Assembly (NCBI RefSeq): GCF_003992055.1
Contig: NZ_RQVD01000001.1
Span: 186,001-250,000, forward strand
Origin: Veillonella sp. CHU740
Lineage (GTDB): Bacteria; Bacillota; Negativicutes; Veillonellales; Veillonellaceae
Reading direction: 5' to 3'
DNA length: 64,000 nt
Positions 30,353-38,818 of the stretch are shown here, one piece after another. The translations under genes and the position numbers were made by a program. Positions within the stretch are counted from its first letter, which is position 1; every line of letters starts with the position of its first letter. The notes beneath the pieces are model-generated. The model was not told the origin of the DNA and made no database searches. It worked only from the letters and a program-made list of their open reading frames with translations.

Positions 30353-30919
30353 TTAACCATTCACCCCAATCTTATTGGTACTTGCTATGAGCAATGATTT
30401 TTTCAACTCTTCCAATCGTCTAGTCATACTTCCATCAATCCGAGTATCTCCTACCTGGATAATCATACCACCTAAGATAGATGCATCTATTCGCTCTTCA
30501 ATAACGCAGTCTTTACCAGTAATGGCTTTTAATTTGTCCAATACTTGTTGACGTGTTACCTCTGAAAGAGGCTCTACTACGGTCACGATCGCTTCTAAAA
30601 TACCTCGACTTTCACGAGATTTCTTAATATACGCGCGAGCTGTTTCCATAATATATGCACTACGGCGACGATCTACCATAACATAGAGAAAATTCATAAT
30701 GAGAGGATGTAATTCACTACTAAAGATTTGTTCTAAAATTTTCTTTTTACCACATACCTCTAACATTGGATTGATTAAAATTTGACGTAACTCTTCGTGA
30801 GTGGAAAATATATCTTGCACATAGGAAAGGTCTGTATCGAATTGATCTAACAAACCTGATTCTTGTCCTAATTCAAATATAGCAGAGCTATATGTATCTG
30901 CAATTTTTTCTACACTCAT
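30353..30919 (-). CDS. atpH: ATP synthase F1 delta subunit
   Basis: 188 residues. N-terminal helical domain ([18 protein letters not shown]), then [19 protein letters not shown], and the C-terminal signature [13 protein letters not shown] followed by [33 protein letters not shown]. It joins alpha3beta3 to the peripheral stalk. Confidence 0.92.
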   Translation of the reverse strand: MSVEKIADTYSSAIFELGQESGLLDQFDTDLSYVQDIFSTHEELRQILINPMLEVCGKKKILEQIFSSELHPLIMNFLYVMVDRRRSAYIMETARAYIKKSRESRGILEAIVTVVEPLSEVTRQQVLDKLKAITGKDCVIEERIDASILGGMIIQVGDTRIDGSMTRRLEELKKSLLIASTNKIGVNG

Positions 30920-30923
30920 CGTA

Positions 30924-31418
30924 TCACGACCTTAACGTTGTACTATCAAGTTTTGCAATGGTATCCTCTACAAACGCTACATTATCAGCACTAGAGAAAT
31001 CTTTTTTCACTAATTTTTCTGCTACTTGTACAGATAAGGTAATCACTTCTGCACGGATTTGTTGCATTGCTTTTTCACGTTCCCGTTCAATTTCTTGACG
31101 GGCCAATTCTTTTTCTTTGACTAATTGAGCTCGTAACTCTTTGATTTGTGCTTGTGACTCTGCTTCTGCTTGTTTTTGAGCAGCTTCCACAATCGCTTGT
31201 GCTTCTTTGCGAGCTAATTGTAATTGTGCTGCATAGTCAGCTTGTAATGTTTCTGCTTCTTCTTTTGCACGTTGTGCCTGTAACAAGTCATTTTCAATGC
31301 GTTGTTTCCGCTCTTCCATGATTTGTAATAAAGGCTTATAGGCAAATTTAGCTAAAATCAACACTAACACAAAAAAGTTCAAAATCTGAGCTATGAGTGT
31401 GCCGTTTATATCTACCAA
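30924..31418 (-). CDS. atpF: ATP synthase F0 subunit b
   Basis: 164 residues: one N-terminal membrane helix (about residues 5-25, LIAQILNFFVLVLILAKFAY, the conserved F-KPLL follow-on), then a long charged helix rich in Glu, Gln, Ala and Lys that forms the peripheral stalk dimer. Only one b-type gene, so a homodimer is expected. Confidence 0.94.
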   Translation of the reverse strand: MVDINGTLIAQILNFFVLVLILAKFAYKPLLQIMEERKQRIENDLLQAQRAKEEAETLQADYAAQLQLARKEAQAIVEAAQKQAEAESQAQIKELRAQLVKEKELARQEIEREREKAMQQIRAEVITLSVQVAEKLVKKDFSSADNVAFVEDTIAKLDSTTLRS

Positions 31419-31446
31419 CGGTCATACCTCCTCTTGGGTAATGCGA

Positions 31447-31719
31447 TTATTTAAGTAAATCTACCAATGGGTTTGCAAAGACTAATACAATAGCAATAAC
31501 CGCTGCAATGATAGGAATAGATTCGATCAAACCAACAGAGATCAACATGTTAGTTAATAATTTACCAGATTGTTCTGGTTGGCGAGTCATACCTTCTAAT
31601 GCTTTAGATGTTGCCATACCATCGCCCAAACTTGCGCCAATCGCTGCTAAACCAATTGCTAATCCAGCACCAATCACAGATGCTACCAATACGTACGCTT
31701 TTGCCATTAATAATTCCAT
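31447..31719 (-). CDS. atpE: ATP synthase F0 subunit c, with a two-carboxylate ion site
   Basis: 90 residues, two membrane helices joined by the polar RQP loop (MTRQPEQSG). Helix 2 has the ion-binding Glu in GLIESIPII (Glu66, followed by Ser). Helix 1 has GDG at the position where Na+-type c subunits carry Gln32 and Fusobacterium nucleatum carries Glu32, so Asp33 would be a second carboxylate. Together with the Ser next to Glu66 this suggests Na+ coupling. The start (MELLM) is 8 bases from AGGAGG. Confidence 0.93.
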   Translation of the reverse strand: MELLMAKAYVLVASVIGAGLAIGLAAIGASLGDGMATSKALEGMTRQPEQSGKLLTNMLISVGLIESIPIIAAVIAIVLVFANPLVDLLK

Positions 31720-31736
31720 AATAAAATCCTCCTAAA

Positions 31737-32411
31737 TTAATGTTCTTCTGCTACTGCCATTCCTAAATAGGATGTCACAAGCATTGCAAATATAAAAGCT
31801 TGAATAATACCAATAACCAAACTAAAAGCGAGCCAAATCAATGGCACAGCATAGGGTACCAAATTATATAATAATTCTAATAAAATTTCCCCTGCCAAGA
31901 TATTGCCAAACAAACGAAACGCCAACGTAGCCGGTTTTGCCACTTCTTCCATTAAGTTAATGACAATAAATGGAGCAAATGGTTTTAAATAATGTTTAAA
32001 ATAACCAGGGCCCTTGACTTTCACCCCCACAAACCACACAATGATGGAACTTGCTAAGGCTAACCCCAAAGTCGTATTGATATCGTTCGTTGGGGATGCC
32101 AGAATGTGCGGACTTGGAAGCAATCCCAATTCATTACCAATCAAAATAAATAGAAAATAAGTAAATAGAATTGAGCTCACTAATCCCCAATGTTTTCCTA
32201 AGCTAGGTTGCAGTTGCGCTGTCAAACTTTCCAGTAGGCTTTCCACCACATTTTGGACTCCTTTAGGCACCATAGACCGTCCTCGTGTGGCTATGAGTGA
32301 GATGACGATAATAAATCCCATCACTAACCACGTCATATACAAGGTATCCATATTAAAGGATAACCCCATCCATTGGACCACATGATGATGCCCTGCATGT
32401 AATTCCATATG
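31737..32411 (-). CDS. atpB: ATP synthase F0 subunit a
   Basis: 224 residues from ATG 32411 (AAAGGAGGTG site). Stator signature PATLAFRLFGNILAGEILLELL with the essential Arg, and IQAFIFAMLVTSYLGMA at the end. Five to six membrane helices. Conserved NELGLLPSPH loop. Forms the ion half-channels against the c-ring. Confidence 0.94.
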   Translation of the reverse strand, partial: HMELHAGHHHVVQWMGLSFNMDTLYMTWLVMGFIIVISLIATRGRSMVPKGVQNVVESLLESLTAQLQPSLGKHWGLVSSILFTYFLFILIGNELGLLPSPHILASPTNDINTTLGLALASSIIVWFVGVKVKGPGYFKHYLKPFAPFIVINLMEEVAKPATLAFRLFGNILAGEILLELLYNLVPYAVPLIWLAFSLVIGIIQAFIFAMLVTSYLGMAVAEEH

Positions 32412-32439
32412 CACACCTCCTTTCACACATAACTAACAA

Positions 32440-32808
32440 TTATTGTTTACGAGCATGTATTGTATACTCTATATATTGAAGAGGAACAAAAATAAAAACT
32501 CCCCCTAATACACCTTTCATAGATAGAGAAGGAATCTGTGTTCCAATCCCTACTAAAACGACGATGAGACTGAATCGACTAATCACAGCAATCCGCACTT
32601 TTCGCTTCACATCTTCCAAAGAAATCTGTGAAATCCTACGGGTTTGTAATACTAAGTATAAAAAATAAATACCATGAGTCATCATTCCCCATAACCAGCC
32701 AGTTATATGGTTAGTCCAGCCGAGTAACCATAACCCTATACTACCTAGTATAGCCACCCACAGAATCCATAGGCAATGATTTTTAACATAGGTCCTATAT
32801 TCTTTCAT
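32440..32808 (-). CDS. Small membrane protein in AtpI position
   Basis: 122 residues, four predicted membrane spans (about residues 13-30, 34-51, 73-90, 95-112) with a basic cytoplasmic loop LEDVKRKVRIAVISR in the middle. Length, topology and position between the AtpZ-like gene and atpB match ATP synthase subunit I (AtpI/UncI), which helps c-ring assembly. Sequence signature is weak, so the name rests largely on context. Confidence 0.7.
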   Translation of the reverse strand: MKEYRTYVKNHCLWILWVAILGSIGLWLLGWTNHITGWLWGMMTHGIYFLYLVLQTRRISQISLEDVKRKVRIAVISRFSLIVVLVGIGTQIPSLSMKGVLGGVFIFVPLQYIEYTIHARKQ

Positions 32809-32817
32809 GAATACTCC

Positions 32818-33021
32818 TTATAATAATTGACGAATGGCACTGTATAAGCCCAAAAATCCTCCTAATAGACCACCTATAAGAATTCCCCATGGCCTTGTAC
32901 CACTATACATATCTAAGGCATATCCAATTCCTACGCACAGACCAATGGAGCAAAATAGACTGACTCCTATTGTCGACGCTTTTGATACTGCCGTCCATAG
33001 TTCTGATCGCTTTTGCTCCAT
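32818..33021 (-). CDS. AtpZ/AtpI family putative F0F1-ATPase subunit
   Basis: 67 residues with two membrane helices. The pattern ASTIGVSLFCSIGLCVGIGYALD .. WGILIGGLLGGFLGLYSAIRQLL fits the AtpZ/AtpI domain (two TM, G-rich second helix, basic end). First gene of the atp operon, preceded by an extended -10 promoter. In other bacteria such proteins form small channels (Mg2+/Ca2+) or assist assembly. Confidence 0.8.
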   Translation of the reverse strand: MEQKRSELWTAVSKASTIGVSLFCSIGLCVGIGYALDMYSGTRPWGILIGGLLGGFLGLYSAIRQLL

Positions 33022-33046
33022 ACATTCACCTCATCTAACACGGTAA

Positions 33047-33055
33047 ATTATACCA
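33047..33055 (-). promoter_or_regulatory. Probable extended -10 promoter of the atp operon
   Basis: On the minus strand TGGTATAAT, 26 bp upstream of the first atp gene and its GAGGTG site. The -35 region is poor, as is usual for TGn-type promoters. Confidence 0.5.
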
Positions 33056-33196
33056 TTGATAGTTGTATTTTTATAATTCATAAATTTGATACATGGGAGT
33101 TCTAAACCTTTAAATGAATTGTAAATTAATTCATTTAAGCCTTTTATCCCCCATTGAAAGTAGATATCAACTGTATTATGACTTTAATGCATTCTT

Positions 33197-34348
33197 CTAA
33201 TAACTTTTTCCGAAAGTTGTTGGCTTGTCTTGATCTTCGAAAAATTCATAACGTAAGGCTTGCACGATTCGGTCCGATGCAAGTCCATCCCCATACGGAT
33301 TCACTGCATTAGACATAGCTAAGTACGCCCCTTTGTTTACAATCAGCTCTGTAGCCGTACGATACACACTCTCTTTATCAGTTCCCACTAATTTTACGGT
33401 ACCTGCCTCAACTGCTTCAGGACGTTCCGTAGTATCTCGCAATACCAATACCGGCTTACCCAAGGATGGCGCCTCTTCTTGAATGCCACCAGAATCCGTC
33501 ATAATCAAATACGTACGAGCCATCAAATTAGCAAATGGTTCATACTCCAAAGGCTCAATCAAATGCACTCGATCCATATGACCTAGTACGTCTTGCACAA
33601 TATTGCGCACCTTTGGATTGCGATGCATAGGGAAAATCACTTCCACATCTGCCTGCTCATTAATAATATCACGAATCGCTTCGTATACATTGCGCATAGG
33701 ATCGCCCAAATTTTCACGTCTATGAGTCGTCACAAGAATGACTTTGTTGTTGATATAATCAATTTGATTCAATAGCTCTTCTTTGAAAGTATAGTCTGTT
33801 TGCACTGTTGTTTGCAGCGCATCAATGACTGTATTTCCAGTCACATACAAGTGGGCTGGGTTAATATTTTCTTTCAGCAAGTTAGATTCCGAAGTACTAG
33901 TTGGCGCAAAATGATAGGTTCCTATAGCTCCCGTCAATTTACGATTCATCTCTTCTGGGAATGGAGAATAAATATTTCCCGTTCTAAGACCTGCTTCCAC
34001 ATGACCTACTGGTATCCCTTCATAAAAAGCAGCTAGCGCTCCTACAAAGGTTGTCGTCGTATCTCCATGCACTAATACCACATCTGGTTTAGCTTCTTTC
34101 AATACTCCTTGTAAACCAAGCAAGGCCTTACATGTCACATCATATAACGTCTGTCCTTGACTCATAATATTTAAATCATAATCAGGCGTTATAGAAAACA
34201 AATGCAACACTTGATCTAACATCTCTCTATGCTGTGCCGTTACCGTAACAATAGACTCCATATCCTCAGCAGCCTCTAAGGCCTTAACAACAGGCGCCAT
34301 TTTAATCGCTTCAGGACGAGTCCCGAATATAGTCATGACCTTTAACAT
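33197..34348 (-). CDS. wecB: UDP-N-acetylglucosamine 2-epimerase (non-hydrolysing)
   Basis: About 383 residues from ATG 34348 (GGGAGGT site; the frame opens at 34411). Opening KVMTIFGTRPEAIKMAP, HVEAGLRTGNIYSPFPEE, VTTHRRENLG and MTDSGGIQEEAPSLGKPVLVLRDTTERPE are family signatures covering the catalytic Asp/Glu and UDP site. Interconverts UDP-GlcNAc and UDP-ManNAc for surface polysaccharide. Next upstream, a WecA/TagO-type transferase points the same way, 480 bp off, which suggests an envelope-glycan role. Confidence 0.94.
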   Translation of the reverse strand: MLKVMTIFGTRPEAIKMAPVVKALEAAEDMESIVTVTAQHREMLDQVLHLFSITPDYDLNIMSQGQTLYDVTCKALLGLQGVLKEAKPDVVLVHGDTTTTFVGALAAFYEGIPVGHVEAGLRTGNIYSPFPEEMNRKLTGAIGTYHFAPTSTSESNLLKENINPAHLYVTGNTVIDALQTTVQTDYTFKEELLNQIDYINNKVILVTTHRRENLGDPMRNVYEAIRDIINEQADVEVIFPMHRNPKVRNIVQDVLGHMDRVHLIEPLEYEPFANLMARTYLIMTDSGGIQEEAPSLGKPVLVLRDTTERPEAVEAGTVKLVGTDKESVYRTATELIVNKGAYLAMSNAVNPYGDGLASDRIVQALRYEFFEDQDKPTTFGKSY

Positions 34349-34698
34349 AGTACCTCCCACATATCTCATGTGCGTATCATCCTTGCGAAAGCATCCATCT
34401 TTCACAAACATTCCTAAATCACTTTATTAATTACTTAATGATTATATCTATTGTAACATGTAGAAGAGTTCCATACTAGTGAAAACTTCTCCTGAGAGAG
34501 TAATTCGAGGTAAGAACGCCATAGGCTCTATCATACATGTCGAATGGAATATAGTGTTTATTTTTTATCAAGTATCATAAAACACGAAAGACAGCGACAT
34601 GTTCCTGAACAAACCTTCTTCTCCAGAGCAATTCGGGGGTAAATGCTTTGGGTTTGTCACCTATGGCGTTCCCTACTGCTTACATTACATATAACAAG

Positions 34699-34766
34699 AA
34701 GAGCACGGCATGTTCCGGAGCAAACCTACCGTAGGATCAGTTTGTGGAGGAATGTGCCGTGCTCTT
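34699..34766 (+). repeat. Dispersed palindromic intergenic repeat, copy 3
   Basis: Perfect 12-bp outer stem AAGAGCACGGCA / TGCCGTGCTCTT, loop with TTCCGGAGCAAACCTA and GATCAGTTTGTGGAGGAA, which can pair partly as an inner stem (TCC...GGA). Same family as 5131-5207 and 7334-7402. Confidence 0.75.
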
Positions 34767-34788
34767 CCCTTTATCTAATTAAATTAAA

Positions 34789-34818
34789 AACGCCATAGGT
34801 ATACAACCTACGGCGTTC
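34789..34818 (-). terminator. Rho-independent terminator of the WecA/TagO-type gene
   Basis: Minus strand AACGCCGTAGGTT .. ACCTATGGCGTT stem followed by TTTAATTT, 8 bp after the stop. Confidence 0.75.
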
Positions 34819-34826
34819 TTACAACG

Positions 34827-35852
34827 TTATTTGCGATCAACCTCGTTGTCTTTCGCAATGATCCCAATTCGTGTGGCTGTCCATACGCAAGCACATAGTA
34901 TGAGCACCACTAATAATAATCCAATTGTGAAGTTAGCTTTTGCAGCCACGATGGACACACAGCCCAATACCGCTGTGATAGCATACATCAGTAACACAGC
35001 TTGTTTTTGAGTTAACCCCATAGCCAATAAGCGATGGTGTAAATGACCTTTATCTGGCTGGAATACTGGTCTACCATTGATTCGACGACGTACAATCGCA
35101 AATAATGTATCTAAAATTGGCAAGCCCAACACAATAACAGGCACTACCAATCCAACAGTAGCCGCTGTTTTTACGCTACCCATCACGGAGATCGCCGCCA
35201 TGGTATACCCCAACAACATACTTCCCGTATCGCCCATAAAAATTTTAGCCGGGTTAAAGTTATACCGCAAGAATCCACAAGCAGCACCAGCTAAGGCAAG
35301 GGTAATACAAGCTAAATCAACTTGTCCCATTTGCAAAGTCACGATACAGATGGCAATGCAGGCAATCAAAGAAATTCCTGCTGCCAATCCATCTAAACCA
35401 TCAATCAAATTGACAATATTCGTAAATCCCACAATCCAAAATACGGTAAGTGGTATAGAAAGATATTCTAAGTACAGCATATGATCTCCAATGCTGATAA
35501 AGTGAATGGCATTATCAAAGATAGGCAACATCAAGGCTGCCACAATCTGCCCCAGCAACTTAGTTTTGGGTCCAATTTGTTTCACATCATCCCAAATACC
35601 CACTGCTACTAGAATCACAGAACCTATGAGTAATCCTTTCACAGAAGAAATATCTTTCACGCTATATAGTAAAGATACCATATAACCAATATAAATGGCC
35701 AATCCGCCTAGGCGTGGAATCGATACTTGGTGTACCTTTCTAGCATCAGGCGCATCAATAGCACCTATTTTTACAGCTAACGTTCGCACCAACGGCGTAC
35801 ATATATAGGTCACAATCAATGCAATGACAAAGGCCCAAACATATACTGTCAT
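34827..35852 (-). CDS. Polyprenyl-phosphate N-acetylhexosamine-1-phosphate transferase (WecA/TagO/MraY family)
   Basis: 341 residues, about ten membrane helices. N-terminal DAPDARKVHQVSIPRLGG motif (start of the cytoplasmic active site), NLIDGLDGLAAG with the catalytic Asp residues at about 150, NFNPAKIFMGDTGSMLLGY at about 200, and the HLHHRL motif at about 268. These favour WecA/TagO over MraY. It loads GlcNAc-1-P on undecaprenyl phosphate to start O-antigen or enterobacterial-type glycan. Fits with wecB nearby. Confidence 0.88.
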   Translation of the reverse strand: MTVYVWAFVIALIVTYICTPLVRTLAVKIGAIDAPDARKVHQVSIPRLGGLAIYIGYMVSLLYSVKDISSVKGLLIGSVILVAVGIWDDVKQIGPKTKLLGQIVAALMLPIFDNAIHFISIGDHMLYLEYLSIPLTVFWIVGFTNIVNLIDGLDGLAAGISLIACIAICIVTLQMGQVDLACITLALAGAACGFLRYNFNPAKIFMGDTGSMLLGYTMAAISVMGSVKTAATVGLVVPVIVLGLPILDTLFAIVRRRINGRPVFQPDKGHLHHRLLAMGLTQKQAVLLMYAITAVLGCVSIVAAKANFTIGLLLVVLILCACVWTATRIGIIAKDNEVDRK

Positions 35853-35986
35853 TCCATCACCTCCATTTCCTAACTGTTATATCCATCAATCATAACCATA
35901 CAGAATCGTATGTAATACTTCCAATTATCATCTACATGGTCAATTATATCAGTTCTATCCATGACATACAAGAAAAAGACTGCTAG

Positions 35987-37711
35987 TTATGCCTTTGCTT
36001 CTACTAAACTTTCAATCAGCGCTTTCCCATCTTTCATGATTTCGGCTAATCCCTCTTCACCAGCATAGGATTCAGCGTACATTTTATACAGATTTTCTGT
36101 TCCTGATGGACGTGCTACAAACCAACCGGTTTCTGTCACTACTTTGACCCCATCAATAGGTTGATCCCCATAGAGAGACGTCGTACGTACATCAACAATC
36201 GCACTACCACCTAACTCTGAAAGAGTTACATCCGATGCTTTCATACCTTTTAAAGCGCTTTTAATCTCTGGTGTGCATGGCATATCAATGCGATGGAACG
36301 TAGGTGTACCCCATTGAGCCGTCATCGCATGATACAACTGCGCTGGTGTTTTACCCGTAGTAGCTACCATTTCAATAGCTAATAGAGCCAAAATGATACC
36401 GTCTTTGTCGGTAGTCCACACGGTTCCATCCATTTGCAAGAAAGAGGCCCCTGCGCTTTCTTCTGCGCCCAACCCAATCGTGCCATCGAATAATAATGGT
36501 GCAAAATATTTAAACCCTACAGGCACTTCATAGACCGGATGATTTGTATCTTTACAATACGCATCCATCAATCCAGTCACAACGGCTGTTTTACCAATGC
36601 CTTTACCCTCCCAAGGACGGGTTTCATTCAAATACTTAGCAGCTACCACTAAATACTGATTAGGTGCCAATAAACCTTCTTCTGTGACAATCCCATGACG
36701 ATCGTAATCTGGATCATTACCTACTGCAAGTACATGGTCTCCTAAGTTCTTGGCCACTTCTGCCATCGCATACGGTGAAGAACAATCCATGCGAATCGCT
36801 CCATCATGATCATAGGACATGAAACTAAAGGTCGGATCATAGTCGCTGTTAATAATGGTAAAGTTCAAACCATATGTTTTTGCAATGGCATGCCAATACG
36901 CACCACCACTGCCACCTAAAGCATTGATTAACACCTTAGGATTTGCCTTTTGGATAGCTTCTACATTGATAATACGAGGTAGCTCTTGTACATAAGCCAT
37001 GGTAAAGTCATAAGGCTCTAAATATTGTCCCGCTTCTTCTACCGTAATAGAGGACACCACTTCTACTGTTTCTTCTTCATGATGGCAGCAACCACAATGT
37101 GCACTTTCATGAAGTCCTGTCAAATCATGGAAGGAGAACCGTTGAATGCTAGATAATCCTTTTTGTAAGTATTCATTGGCCAACGCTTCGATCCGTTTTG
37201 TTACTTCTGTGTCTGCCGGTCCACCATGAGGAGGATTATATTTAATGCCCCCATGTTCTGGAGGATTATGAGATGGTGTAATGATAATACCATCGGCCAT
37301 ATCTTCTGCATTGCCATGGGCATTATGGCGCAAAATTGCCCGGGACACACTTGGCGTTGGCACAAATCCACGATGCGCATCTACCCTGGTTATGATGCGG
37401 TTACCTACTAATACTTCAATAGCTACTTGTAAAGCAGGTTGCGACAAGGCATGTGTATCCTGCCCAATATAACAAGGACCTGTGGCACCAAATTCATGGC
37501 GTACATCACATATGGCCTGCACAATGGCCGCGACATGCAATTCATTAAAGGTCGCTTTGGACGCAATACCACGATGCCCAGAAGTACCAAAGGTCACGCG
37601 TTCTTCTATATGTGAGTAACTAGGAACAATACGGAAAAAGTCTTTCACAATTGTATCTACGTTAATAATATCTTCTCGTTTTACAGGTTGTCCTGCCAAT
37701 GGATGTACCAT
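35987..37711 (-). CDS. pgm: Phosphoglucomutase, alpha-D-glucose phosphate-specific
   Basis: About 574 residues from ATG 37711 (AAGGAGG site, 1 bp past the yitT stop). FGTSGHRGIASKATF near residue 43, active-site Ser loop ITPSHNPPEHGGIKYN, metal loop GNDPDYDRHG, sugar loop GAEESAGASF, and phosphate loop RPSGTENLYKMY. About 25 residues longer than E. coli Pgm, mostly because of an insert near residue 215 containing HCGCCHHEEE. It interconverts Glc-1-P and Glc-6-P. The Cys/His cluster is unusual. Confidence 0.93.
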   Translation of the reverse strand: MVHPLAGQPVKREDIINVDTIVKDFFRIVPSYSHIEERVTFGTSGHRGIASKATFNELHVAAIVQAICDVRHEFGATGPCYIGQDTHALSQPALQVAIEVLVGNRIITRVDAHRGFVPTPSVSRAILRHNAHGNAEDMADGIIITPSHNPPEHGGIKYNPPHGGPADTEVTKRIEALANEYLQKGLSSIQRFSFHDLTGLHESAHCGCCHHEEETVEVVSSITVEEAGQYLEPYDFTMAYVQELPRIINVEAIQKANPKVLINALGGSGGAYWHAIAKTYGLNFTIINSDYDPTFSFMSYDHDGAIRMDCSSPYAMAEVAKNLGDHVLAVGNDPDYDRHGIVTEEGLLAPNQYLVVAAKYLNETRPWEGKGIGKTAVVTGLMDAYCKDTNHPVYEVPVGFKYFAPLLFDGTIGLGAEESAGASFLQMDGTVWTTDKDGIILALLAIEMVATTGKTPAQLYHAMTAQWGTPTFHRIDMPCTPEIKSALKGMKASDVTLSELGGSAIVDVRTTSLYGDQPIDGVKVVTETGWFVARPSGTENLYKMYAESYAGEEGLAEIMKDGKALIESLVEAKA

Positions 37712-37712
37712 A

Positions 37713-38705
37713 TTAATGTTCCTCCTTATGCGTATCACTAGGTATTTCTTGTCGTGCTACTTGTACCTCGTGAATTAACTGTTCTGCTTCTGCTTCCTTC
37801 ACGGGGTCACAGGTTTGTAACACTCGCTCTACCGCACCTTTTGTAGATTTAGCAGAGAACCCTGTACCGATAACCTCTGCCGCATCGGTAATCACCATAA
37901 ATGCCGTCGGATCTTCTGCCTCTACGGCAGCTTTCAATCGAGCCACTTGCAATAAGCTAACCACGACCATAATCACCTGTTTAGGTTGGTGTGTATAGGC
38001 ACCTTCCCCATTCAAAATAGTGGCGCCACGGCCAAGCTTTTCAATAATCAAATTACAAATTGTCACTGGTTTATAGGAGATAATAAACATTGCTTTCCGT
38101 TGGTTAAATCCAGAGATGACCTTATTCGTTACCATCGCAGATAAATACGTACTAATCAACGTGGTTGCAGCCGCTTCAATGTTGATCACGATAGCTCCTG
38201 CTACTAAAATCATCATATTAATACCAAATAAGATGCTACCAATTTGCAATCCGAATCGATTGCGAATGATCAACGCAATCGGGTCAATTCCCCCGGTATT
38301 ACCGCCACCACGATATACAATACCAAGGCCCAGTCCAGAAAACAAACCACCCAAGATGCCGCCAATAATTGGGTTGTGGGTCAATTCCAAGGTGGACAAT
38401 GGAGACAATACATTGATGATGACAGACATGTAGAGAGTCCCAAAGAGTGTGACACCTAAATGCCAACGTCCTAACCATCTCCAGGCAGCATATAACACTG
38501 GAATATTTAGTAAAAAGTTGATGGCCCCCAAACTTAATGCGCCTTGAGCAATGTAATAGATAATCAAGCTTAACCCACTGATACCACCACTTAATAATTG
38601 ATGTGGCACAATGAAGCCTTGTACCCCTACGCCAAACACAGTAGCTCCGATAATAATATAAATTAATGTTTTAATTGTACTTAGATATTTTGGTTTATTG
38701 TCCAT
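37713..38705 (-). CDS. YitT family membrane protein (DUF161 plus DUF2179)
   Basis: About 330 residues from ATG 38705. Five to six membrane segments with the family's FGVGVQGFIVPHQLLSGGISGLSLI opening and GGGNTGGIDPIALII, then a cytoplasmic DUF2179 domain (about residues 225-290: GRGATILNGEGAYTHQPKQVIMVVVSLLQVARLKAAV, ..FMVITDAAEVIGTGFS). Function of the family is not established. It is the last host gene before the prophage; its promoter must lie in the 110 bp that form the junction. Confidence 0.82.
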   Translation of the reverse strand: MDNKPKYLSTIKTLIYIIIGATVFGVGVQGFIVPHQLLSGGISGLSLIIYYIAQGALSLGAINFLLNIPVLYAAWRWLGRWHLGVTLFGTLYMSVIINVLSPLSTLELTHNPIIGGILGGLFSGLGLGIVYRGGGNTGGIDPIALIIRNRFGLQIGSILFGINMMILVAGAIVINIEAAATTLISTYLSAMVTNKVISGFNQRKAMFIISYKPVTICNLIIEKLGRGATILNGEGAYTHQPKQVIMVVVSLLQVARLKAAVEAEDPTAFMVITDAAEVIGTGFSAKSTKGAVERVLQTCDPVKEAEAEQLIHEVQVARQEIPSDTHKEEH

Positions 38706-38818
38706 TACTTTCACCTACTTTACATCCCATACTAATACTAGTATTATGTCATAAAACACCTTACTAGTAACGTTTGTTTTATTATTCTTACTTTTTGTGT
38801 ATGATTTTGTGTATTATA

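Larger units (their letters stand above)
34349..34826. other. Non-coding segment with dispersed repeat copy 3
   Basis: About 480 bp between wecB and the WecA/TagO-type gene. 34662-34710 matches the second half of the repeat units at 7.0-7.3 kb, 34699-34766 is the palindrome, and 34510-34530 (GAACGCCATAGG) mirrors 34791-34800. No coding frame is supported. Confidence 0.6.
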
